From CAZVJA01 sp964626885 (GTDB lineage Bacteria > Planctomycetota > Planctomycetia > Planctomycetales > Planctomycetaceae): a stretch of DNA of 11,273 nt. Under the pieces are notes generated by a model. It did not search any database. It saw nothing but the letters and a program-made list of their open reading frames with translations, and was not told the DNA's origin. How positions within the stretch are numbered: the stretch's first letter is position 1; each line of letters opens with the position of its first letter. The DNA lies in contig CAZVJA010000173.1 of the NCBI GenBank assembly GCA_964626885.1, positions 1 to 11,273 on the forward strand. Reading direction: 5' to 3'. The position numbers and the translations under genes are program-made. Shown piece by piece: positions 6,148 through 11,273 of this stretch.

Positions 6148-7464
6148 ATGTTCGAGAGGAAACCCACGGTACTGTTCCTCCTGCTGTTCGCGGGATTTGC
6201 ACGGGTCGAAACGGCCCGGGCCGACAATTGGCCGCAGTGGCGAGGCCCCGAAGGGAACAGCATCTGCCGCGAGACCAGTTTGCCGGTGGCGTGGAGCGAG
6301 AATGAGCACGTCGTCTGGAAAACACCGCTGCCGGAATGGGGAACGAGCAGCCCCGCCATCTGGGAAAACTCCATCTTCCTGACGAGCGAGAACGCGGGAA
6401 AGCTCCTCTTACTGAAAATCGACAAGAGAAACGGCCAGGTCGTCTGGACGCGTCAAGTCGGCAAAGGGGAAGCAAATCGCAAACAGCCGAAAGGGGAAAA
6501 CCGAGCACCGAAATTTCACGAGTTGCATAATCTCGCCAGTCCGACCGCCACAACGGACGGGGAGCGGGTGATCGTGCATTTCGGCAACGGAGACCTGGCC
6601 TCGTACACGTACGACGGCACGCTCGAATGGAAACACAATCTGGCGGAAGAACATGGCCGCTACACCATCTGGTGGGGGCACGCCAACAGCCCGGTCTTTT
6701 ACGAAAACCTGGTCATCTCGGTCTGCATGCAAGATTCTCTGGCGGGGATCGCGGCGAGCTTGTCTCCGAGTTACGTCATCGCCCACGACAAAACCACTGG
6801 CGATCTGGTCTGGAAAACGCCGCGAATGACCGTCGCGGACGCCGAGCAATGCGATGCCTACACGTCGCCGATCTTCACCCAGGTCGGCGGCCGGACGCAA
6901 ATGATCGTCATGGGTGGCAACCAGCTCGACAGCTACGATCCGCGCAACGGCAAACAACTCTGGCATCTGCCGGGCCTCGTCGGCGGGCGAACAATCACCG
7001 GGCCGACCGTGGGAAACGACATGGTCTTTGCGACCGTCGGCATGCGCGGCCCGATGCACGCGCTGCGGCTTACGAGCGGCCTGGCAGGGGATCTTTCGTC
7101 AAGCAAGGAAGCTGTCGCCTGGAAGCACACCGACAGCACCCCCGACACCTGCTGCCCTGTCGTTCACGACAATCTGCTGTTCATGGTCGCCGACAACGGT
7201 GTCGCCTCATGCTGCGAGGTCGAAACCGGTAAAACATTGTGGAAAGAACGGCTTGGCGGGAACTTCAAAGCGACACCGCTGGCAGCCGAAGGGCGGATCT
7301 ATTTTGTCAGCATGTCCGGCACTTGCACGGTGGTGAAAGCCGCCGCGCGGTTCGAAAAGCTCGCCGAAAACAAACTGGACGATGAATTCACCGCCTCACC
7401 GGCGGTTTCCGAAGGGCGGATCTTCCTGCGGGGACGGAAGTTCTTGTACACCGTTGGCGAGTAG
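6148..7464 (+). CDS. Exported PQQ-like (YVTN/quinoprotein-type) beta-propeller protein
   Basis: A 438-residue protein. The signal peptide (residues 1-25, core VLFLLLFAGFA, cleavage after ARA) is followed directly by DNWPQWRGP, a motif I associate with planctomycete exported propellers. Blade ends with the quinoprotein-like G-x-x-x-W pattern recur: NGQVVWTRQ, DGTLEWKHN, TGDLVWKTP, NGKQLWHLP and TGKTLWKER, consistent with a 7- or 8-bladed PQQ_2-type propeller. Resemblance is to BamB-like and PQQ-binding-like repeat proteins; PQQ binding itself is not shown, and no methanol-dehydrogenase catalytic motif is seen. The exported protein has eight cysteines, including two CC pairs (TCCPVV, SCCEVE). 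The start is backed by AAGGGAG (6137-6143). The stop overlaps the RBS of the following MGMT-like gene. The biochemical role is unknown; a scaffold or carbohydrate/redox role is possible. Confidence 0.92.
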   Translation: MFERKPTVLFLLLFAGFARVETARADNWPQWRGPEGNSICRETSLPVAWSENEHVVWKTPLPEWGTSSPAIWENSIFLTSENAGKLLLLKIDKRNGQVVWTRQVGKGEANRKQPKGENRAPKFHELHNLASPTATTDGERVIVHFGNGDLASYTYDGTLEWKHNLAEEHGRYTIWWGHANSPVFYENLVISVCMQDSLAGIAASLSPSYVIAHDKTTGDLVWKTPRMTVADAEQCDAYTSPIFTQVGGRTQMIVMGGNQLDSYDPRNGKQLWHLPGLVGGRTITGPTVGNDMVFATVGMRGPMHALRLTSGLAGDLSSSKEAVAWKHTDSTPDTCCPVVHDNLLFMVADNGVASCCEVETGKTLWKERLGGNFKATPLAAEGRIYFVSMSGTCTVVKAAARFEKLAENKLDDEFTASPAVSEGRIFLRGRKFLYTVGE

Positions 7465-7467
7465 GAG
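7463..7467 (+). promoter_or_regulatory. RBS of the MGMT-like gene overlapping the upstream stop codon
   Basis: AGGAG shares its first two bases with the TAG stop (7462-7464) of the PQQ-like gene and lies 6 bases before the ATG at 7474. This arrangement favours translational coupling within one transcript. Confidence 0.75.
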
Positions 7468-7473
7468 CCCGCT

Positions 7474-7947
7474 ATGGCCAAGCGAAAATCGTGGCGCGAG
7501 AAGCTCGCCGACAGCAAGGGACTTCCAAAAGTCGAACGGATTGCCGGCAAGCTGAGCACGCGCTGGGGAACCGGGACGATGGTCGTTCCAGCGCCGCGGG
7601 AAGTCGACGCGATCATGAAGAAAGTTCCCAAAGGGAAGCTGATCACGATTAACGAGATTCGCGAAATCCTTGCGAAGCATCACAACGTGAATATCGCCTG
7701 CCCGATCACGACCGGGATCTTCGCCTGGATCGCGGCGCATGCGGCGGAAGAGGATGCCGCGGAAGGGAAGAAGCGCATCACCCCGTATTGGCGAACGCTG
7801 AAAGCTGGTGGAGAGTTGAATCCGAAGTACCCCGGCGGAGTCGTGGCTCTGCGGCGGCAATTGGAGGCGGAAGGGCACAAAGTCATCGCCAAGGGGAAGC
7901 GGTTGTTTGTCGTCGATTTTGAAAAACGCCTCGCAAAGCCGAAATAA
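7474..7947 (+). CDS. MGMT/alkyltransferase-like (ATL) family protein with PYWR in place of PCHR
   Basis: A 157-residue cytoplasmic protein (no signal peptide or membrane span). Residues 38-80 match the DNA-binding winged-helix part of O6-alkylguanine-DNA alkyltransferases: VDAIMKKVPKGKLITINEIRE corresponds to the family's VPxGxVTTYGxIA. Near the C-terminus ITPYWRTLKAGGEL, then YPGGVVALRRQLEAEG, lines up with the canonical IIPCHRVI.ADGSL, then YAGG...K..LL..EG. On that alignment the methyl-accepting Cys and its His are Tyr105 and Trp106, so it should not be a suicide methyltransferase. A single Cys76 (ACPITTG) lies where the arginine-finger segment would be, and the finger residue appears to be Ile78. 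Known ATL proteins (PWHR or PAHR) bind alkylated guanine and hand it to nucleotide excision repair; a similar role is an inference. The N-terminus WREKLADSKGLPKV and the RWGTGTMVVPAPREVD segment are specific to this subgroup. Coupled to the PQQ-like gene. Confidence 0.8.
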   Translation: MAKRKSWREKLADSKGLPKVERIAGKLSTRWGTGTMVVPAPREVDAIMKKVPKGKLITINEIREILAKHHNVNIACPITTGIFAWIAAHAAEEDAAEGKKRITPYWRTLKAGGELNPKYPGGVVALRRQLEAEGHKVIAKGKRLFVVDFEKRLAKPK

Positions 7948-8062
7948 TTCCGCCAGCCACTCGAAGAATAGTGATCCGGACTGTGGATTTCGTCGTTTTC
8001 AACACGGTCCATCCGGTCGAAACAACACAAATTTTGCCGTAGCTTTTCGCCGACGAGTTTTG

Positions 8063-8067
8063 AAGGA
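8063..8067 (+). promoter_or_regulatory. Ribosome-binding site of the zinc-ribbon membrane protein gene
   Basis: AAGGA, 8 bases upstream of the ATG at 8076. The 128-base spacer before the gene (7948-8075) shows no terminator and no clear promoter. Confidence 0.65.
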
Positions 8068-8075
8068 AACGGATC

Positions 8076-8561
8076 ATGCCCGACCCTCGCCGCAACGTCA
8101 GTCCCGAGCGAAAAGCGATTTTTTACGTGGGGATGGCGATTTCCGGAATCGGATTGTTGCTGTTTCTGTCGTTCTTCGTGACCGCTTTGTTGGATTTTAG
8201 TAACCCTGCCGCCGCGGCGGATGGCATGGCATCAGGCTTTGCAAGGGCGTTTATCGGTATCGTCATGATTCCCATCGGCCAGGTGATCACACGCATCGGA
8301 TCGCGCGGCTTGGCCGGTTCCGGTCTCATGCTCGATCCCGAGAAAGCACGGGAAGACCTCGAACCGTGGAATCGCATGGCGGGTGGAATGGCTGATGATA
8401 CTCTCTCGGAAATCGGCGTCGTCAAAGCGGTCGAGAACGCTCTCAATCGTGACTCCGACGCTTCCCAGCAGCGCGAGGTCGTGAAAGTCCGCTGTCGATC
8501 GTGTCAGAGCCTCAACGACGAGGACGCGAAGTTCTGCGACCAGTGCGGTGCGGCACTGTAA
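8076..8561 (+). CDS. Two-helix membrane protein with C-terminal zinc ribbon
   Basis: A 161-residue protein. Hydrophobic helices lie at about 15-39 (FYVGMAISGIGLLLFLSFFV) and 55-74, followed by a soluble linker (SGLMLDPEKAREDLEPWNRMAGG) and a C-terminal zinc ribbon with C140-x-x-C143 (CRSC) and C154-x-x-C157 (CDQCGAAL). Zinc ribbons of this form with LNDEDAKFCDQCG are common at the ends of small bacterial membrane proteins and usually mediate protein contact rather than catalysis. Ribbon and linker are probably cytoplasmic, judging by the basic flank before helix 1 (RKA). It is the last gene of the plus-strand run, 128 bases after the MGMT-like gene, and stops 24 bases before the end of the convergent MFS gene. 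Function unknown. Confidence 0.85.
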   Translation: MPDPRRNVSPERKAIFYVGMAISGIGLLLFLSFFVTALLDFSNPAAAADGMASGFARAFIGIVMIPIGQVITRIGSRGLAGSGLMLDPEKAREDLEPWNRMAGGMADDTLSEIGVVKAVENALNRDSDASQQREVVKVRCRSCQSLNDEDAKFCDQCGAAL

Positions 8562-8585
8562 AGCGGCGGCGAGGAATATCTCCCC

Positions 8586-9860
8586 TCACCGGGCCGACGA
8601 ATCGACGCGTCCTTCGACCGAGTCACCACTCACTGTTCCAGAGGGACGATCACGCAAGGTGAGCACGAATAGCAGGCTCACTCCCATCAGGATCGCGCCT
8701 CCCCAGTATGGATAAACCTCGTGCCGCACAAAGAGAATATTCCCCATCAGCGGACCAAAAATACGCGCGAGCGCCGCCATGCTCTGGCCAATCCCCAGAA
8801 TCCCCCCCTGTTCCGATTCCGAACTCCGCAACGACAACAGTGACTGCAAAGAAGGTGTTAGCGCCGAGAAACCCATCACGGCCACCGGTAGAGTGGCGTA
8901 CAACAGCCAGAGATTGCGATGCCAGCCCGCCATGCCGATCGCCAGCAATCCCGATGTCATCAGCACCACTCCTGCGATGCACATCTTATATTCGCCGAGG
9001 ATTGGAACCAGCCGGCGGACAATCACCCCCTGGCTCAACGTGAGGATGAATCCGATATAGGCGAACACATAGAAATTGTGCCGGTCCGCCAATCCGAACT
9101 TGTCGGTCAGCAGCGAGAGCGTGCTCTCGAACTGAGCGAATGCAAACGTCGTTAGAAACATTGTGATGAGAATCATTCCCACAGCTGGGCGGCCGAGCGC
9201 CCGCGCGAATGTACCGGCGTCAAACCAACGGTGCCCCGTCGGAGCGGAATCGGCACGCAAAGATTCCGGGAGCAGAAAAATCGCCGACAACAACGCCAAT
9301 CCTGAGAGAACCGACGCAACATATCCGGCTGCGGAACTCGGGGGTGCACCGGGATCATTTGAAACGAACGCCGCACCCAACAGCGGTCCGAACGTAAAGC
9401 CGATGCCGAACGCCGCGCCAATTAACGCCATGCCCTTGGCCCGGTCTTTGACTCCGGTGGAATCGGCGATATAGGCCTGGGCCGTGGGAATGGTCGCCCC
9501 GGCGATTCCCGCGCCGATCCGGGTGAGGAACAACCACGGGAGCACTCCATAGCCGAGCATCGTCCCCTGCTCGCCGAGTGACGTTGCGAAGCCGAACAGT
9601 GCGTAGAAAACCGTGGAGCCTGCCAGCCCCAGAATCAGAATCGGGCGGCGCCCCACCCGGTCGGAAAGTCGTCCCCAAATCGGCGCGAAGAGAAACTGCA
9701 TCGCCGAGAACGAGGCCATCAGCATGCCGAGCGTGAAACCATCGGCGTGAAAATGGCGGGCGTAGCGCGGCAGCAGCGGGAGGACGATTCCAAAACCGAG
9801 CAGATCGATAAAGACAGTGACGAAAACGACGAGCAGGCTGGCCTTGCCGGTGCGAGACAC
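8586..9860 (-). CDS. MFS transporter, TetA-like DHA1 drug:H+ antiporter type
   Basis: A 424-residue, about 12-helix major facilitator. Near the N-terminus VFVTVFIDLLGFGIVLPLLP matches the TetA-type first helix, and the inter-helix 2-3 motif A is intact: G63-R-L-S-D67-R-V-G-R-R-P73. Helix 4 (RIGAGIAGAT) and the following AYIADSTGVKDRAKGMA (motif B/D-like) and GFTFGPLLGA (motif C, antiporter signature) also fit TetA/Bmr-like exporters. Length is near the 400 residues usual for the group. Export of a toxic compound by proton exchange is expected; the substrate cannot be told, and tetracycline resistance should not be assumed from family resemblance. The start is GTG at 9860, chosen because AGGAG (9866-9870) lies 5 bases before it; an ATG at 9873 is in another frame. 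A small membrane protein gene lies 84 bases upstream on the same strand. Confidence 0.93.
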   Translation of the reverse strand: MSRTGKASLLVVFVTVFIDLLGFGIVLPLLPRYARHFHADGFTLGMLMASFSAMQFLFAPIWGRLSDRVGRRPILILGLAGSTVFYALFGFATSLGEQGTMLGYGVLPWLFLTRIGAGIAGATIPTAQAYIADSTGVKDRAKGMALIGAAFGIGFTFGPLLGAAFVSNDPGAPPSSAAGYVASVLSGLALLSAIFLLPESLRADSAPTGHRWFDAGTFARALGRPAVGMILITMFLTTFAFAQFESTLSLLTDKFGLADRHNFYVFAYIGFILTLSQGVIVRRLVPILGEYKMCIAGVVLMTSGLLAIGMAGWHRNLWLLYATLPVAVMGFSALTPSLQSLLSLRSSESEQGGILGIGQSMAALARIFGPLMGNILFVRHEVYPYWGGAILMGVSLLFVLTLRDRPSGTVSGDSVEGRVDSSAR

Positions 9861-9865
9861 GCGGA

Positions 9866-9870
9866 CTCCT
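9866..9870 (-). promoter_or_regulatory. Ribosome-binding site of the MFS gene, sets a GTG start
   Basis: AGGAG on the minus strand, 5 bases upstream of GTG at 9860. Strong match, and the only credible initiator for the MFS frame here. Confidence 0.75.
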
Positions 9871-9944
9871 CATGCGGAACGAATGATGACTGTATTACTT
9901 CCAGAACCTTCGGAAGCGTTTGACGCAACGCTGGCAGCACGCGT

Positions 9945-10052
9945 TCAGCCGCGGAGATACCAGATTGCCAGTGCACACAGCAAGGGGAACAGCACAAAGA
10001 TCAGCACGACGGTCGTCCATACGGCCCGTTTGTCGTCCGGCCAGCGGCCCAT
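9945..10052 (-). CDS. Small single-span membrane protein (35 aa)
   Basis: A 36-codon open frame, below usual gene-calling cut-offs. ATG at 10052 is preceded by GAAGGA (10061-10066) at 8 bases, one of the best Shine-Dalgarno matches in the window. The product starts MGRWPDDKRAVW, then has a hydrophobic helix (about residues 11-33, containing TTVVLIFVLFPLLCALAIWY), and ends LRG. It reads as one transmembrane helix with a short charged N-terminal part and Arg34 at the end. An in-frame upstream ATG pair at 10112/10109 would give 55 or 54 residues but lacks an RBS. The gene lies 84 bases upstream of the MFS transporter on the same strand and may be co-transcribed, which would suit a small accessory subunit; that is inference. 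I do not recognise a family. Confidence 0.65.
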   Translation of the reverse strand: MGRWPDDKRAVWTTVVLIFVLFPLLCALAIWYLRG

Positions 10053-10194
10053 TTCCCAAGTCCTTCTCACTAACTTCAATTTGCCCGTCAGACCGACACA
10101 GACGAACATCATCTGCAGACGGATCTGAACATCACTTGCGGCCCGAGAACCACGGTCCGCAGTGCGCCTTCCCGCCGCAATACGGACCTGATTT

Positions 10195-10221
10195 CAGTCA
10201 CTCCGCTGCACTTCGTGACTG
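10195..10221. repeat. Perfect 7-base inverted repeat in the divergent spacer
   Basis: CAGTCAC (10195-10201) and GTGACTG (10215-10221) enclose 13 bases; flanking TTT and AAA can extend the stem by 3 pairs after one bulged T. It could be an operator half-site pair or a hairpin in a leader or small RNA. Only symmetry supports it. Confidence 0.35.
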
Positions 10222-10535
10222 TAAATTCACCGCAGCATTGTGACGGTTGCCGCCTCGTTTGAGAACCGAACCAGCCGCTGGACAGGAATCGAAAACCTCT
10301 CGGCTTCCGGTTCCTTCGTAATCGGGGAATCCGTCGAGGCGCATAAAGTGTCCAGTTCGCACCCGGCGCGCGGGCCACTCCATAAGGTCCATTCTCTGAA
10401 TATGTTGCGAGAATCCTCCGGGGCTTCACCGTACCTTAAGCCCGCACTCTGTAACTTGGGTACGACAGAGCCGAATTGGTACCACTCGGTCTCTCGCTCG
10501 ATCGGAATCTTTCGCCAAAACTCGGATCTGGAATC

Positions 10536-10540
10536 AGGAG
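10536..10540 (+). promoter_or_regulatory. Ribosome-binding site of the His/Arg-rich secreted protein gene
   Basis: AGGAG, 7 bases upstream of ATG at 10548. This near-ideal site is a main argument that the plus strand is the coding strand here. Confidence 0.75.
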
Positions 10541-10547
10541 ACAACTC

Positions 10548-11273
10548 ATGCCACGGAGCATTTGGATATTTCTGGGAGGTGCCGCCTGCGGGCTGCTCCT
10601 GCACGCCGCCTACGTTGGGACGGGACCGCTGGTCTCCCCAAAAATCGCCCAGGCCGACGACTCCCCTTCTCATCGCCGGCACAGAGAGGGAGAAGCGGAC
10701 AACGAGCGGGAATCTCCCCCTCCGCGTCGCATGCACGAAAGGGGTCGTGAGGAATCGTGGTGGGGAGGGCCGCGCGATCGTGAATTCTCCAGAGACCCAC
10801 GCGGCGATTTCGACGAACACCGCGCGGAGCGCGGTCGCCGTGACGACGACGACGACCGCAGAGACCATGCGGACTGCCGGCATGGTGGTGAACGCGAATT
10901 TACACACCGGGACAGTGGATGGCGCGGCCATCGCGCTCATTGGGCGCGTCGCCATCACCGCCATCATCGCCATGGGAGAAGGTTCGCCTGGGGACGAGAT
11001 CACGGTTGGGGTCATGAGCAGGATCCCTGGGGAGATCGCCATTTCGCCCGCTTTGGCTGGGGTGACGGCGAATTCTCTGACCGCAGGTTCCATGGACCCG
11101 ACCGAGATTCGTTTGGCGGGTTTGGGCATGGGTGGGGACATCATCGCTGCAGTCACTTCGGCAACTTCGCGGGAATGCGACGAGGAGTCGGCTTCGGTTG
11201 GGGTGCTGGTCGCGGCCCGCAGATGGGATTCGCGCAAGGCGGGGGACCTCCGTTCGGCCCGTTCCGTCTTGCC
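10548..11273 (+). CDS. Exported His/Arg/Gly/Asp-rich low-complexity protein, 3' end outside window
   Basis: The frame is open for 242 codons from ATG at 10548 to the last base, with no stop. Residues 1-36 form a signal peptide: PRSI, hydrophobic WIFLGGAACGLLLHAAYV, cleavage after A34-Q-A36 before DD. The rest is low-complexity. A charged part (about 37-110) mixes Arg with Asp/Glu and ends in five consecutive Asp (99-103). A His/Arg cluster lies at 128-145, including RRHHRHHRHGRR at 134-145. A Gly/Trp/Phe-rich part follows, with repeats of the type W/F-G and GHGWGHH (to about 210), then GFGWGAGRGPQMGF. Such a composition could bind divalent metals or polyanions, or form a disordered extracellular layer; none of this is shown. 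I do not recognise a family. The minus strand is also open across it (10227-11237) but has no motif and no RBS noted. Confidence 0.72.
   Translation, partial: MPRSIWIFLGGAACGLLLHAAYVGTGPLVSPKIAQADDSPSHRRHREGEADNERESPPPRRMHERGREESWWGGPRDREFSRDPRGDFDEHRAERGRRDDDDDRRDHADCRHGGEREFTHRDSGWRGHRAHWARRHHRHHRHGRRFAWGRDHGWGHEQDPWGDRHFARFGWGDGEFSDRRFHGPDRDSFGGFGHGWGHHRCSHFGNFAGMRRGVGFGWGAGRGPQMGFAQGGGPPFGPFRLA

Larger units (their letters stand above)
10053..10547. other. 495-base divergent spacer with several hairpin-forming repeats
   Basis: The spacer separates the small membrane protein gene (minus) from the His/Arg-rich secreted protein gene (plus). Three inverted repeats stand out: CACTTGCGG/CCGCAGTG (10133-10141 with 10157-10164, one bulged T), CAGTCAC/GTGACTG (10195-10201 with 10215-10221, perfect, 13-base loop), and GTACCTTAAG/CTTGGGTAC (10431-10440 with 10455-10463, one wobble pair and one bulge). 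Promoters for both genes are expected, but no convincing -35/-10 pair was seen. A minus frame of 64 codons (10198-10392) lacks a good RBS and any motif. No tRNA or known ncRNA recognised. Confidence 0.45.

Noticed and set aside
8562..8585. Possible terminator hairpin between the zinc-ribbon and MFS stops
   Set aside because: Only a GAG/CTC pair around GAATAT is present in 24 bases; too short to claim.
10198..10392. 64-codon minus-strand frame in the right-hand spacer
   Set aside because: Only a weak purine stretch precedes the ATG, and the product has no membrane span, repeat or motif. It could be re-examined if conserved in relatives.
10227..11237. 336-codon minus-strand frame at the right end
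   Set aside because: It is an artefact of the biased composition of the plus-strand secreted protein gene (many Met/Ala/Ser/Pro/Val from reversed His/Arg/Gly codons), and it runs across a spacer. The plus frame has the RBS and signal peptide.
1..11273. CRISPR array, tRNA/rRNA genes, insertion sequence or phage remnants
   Set aside because: No regularly spaced repeats, no cloverleaf or rRNA-like stretch, and no transposase, integrase or terminal inverted repeats were seen.

Overview
This window looks like a chromosomal stretch from a member of the Planctomycetota. The pointers are an exported beta-propeller protein beginning with the WPQWRGP motif after its signal peptide, a leucine-rich-repeat lipoprotein with an exact 24-residue period, a GYF_2-domain membrane protein, an exported SMP-30-like propeller, and many short one- or two-gene units in alternating orientation. 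The assignment is by family resemblance only; there is no rRNA or other marker gene here.

Layout, left to right. A complete HtrA/DegP-type serine protease with two PDZ regions lies on the minus strand (66-1451). After a 505-base divergent spacer comes the 5' end of a small TPR-like gene on the plus strand (1957-2072). It is cut by a run of exactly 100 N (2073-2172), a scaffold-gap placeholder. The 3' part of a divergent acyl-CoA-dehydrogenase-like gene emerges from the gap (to 3190). It converges on a minus-strand pair: an exported SMP-30/gluconolactonase-like propeller (3248-4156), and upstream of it a GYF_2 protein with a split C-x-x-C / C-x-x-H pair around a membrane hairpin (4238-5188). 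A plus-strand run follows: LRR lipoprotein (5476-6060), PQQ-like propeller (6148-7464), an MGMT/alkyltransferase-like protein whose active-site motif reads PYWR (7474-7947), and a two-helix membrane protein with a C-terminal zinc ribbon (8076-8561). This run converges on a TetA-like MFS transporter on the minus strand (8586-9860), preceded by an unlisted 35-codon single-span membrane protein gene (9945-10052). After a 495-base spacer, a plus-strand gene for an exported His/Arg/Gly/Asp-rich low-complexity protein (10548 onward) runs off the window end.

The genes do not form one obvious pathway. Several concern the cell envelope (HtrA, SMP-30 propeller, PQQ-like propeller, LRR lipoprotein, His/Arg-rich secreted protein, MFS pump). 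The tightest functional link is translational: the ribosome-binding site of the MGMT-like gene overlaps the stop codon of the PQQ-like gene. I found no rRNA, tRNA, CRISPR array, insertion sequence or phage gene. The items most worth a second look are the PYWR alkyltransferase-like protein, the overlooked 35-aa membrane protein beside the MFS gene, the open-ended His/Arg-rich secreted protein, and the membrane-split zinc-ligand architecture of the GYF_2 protein.
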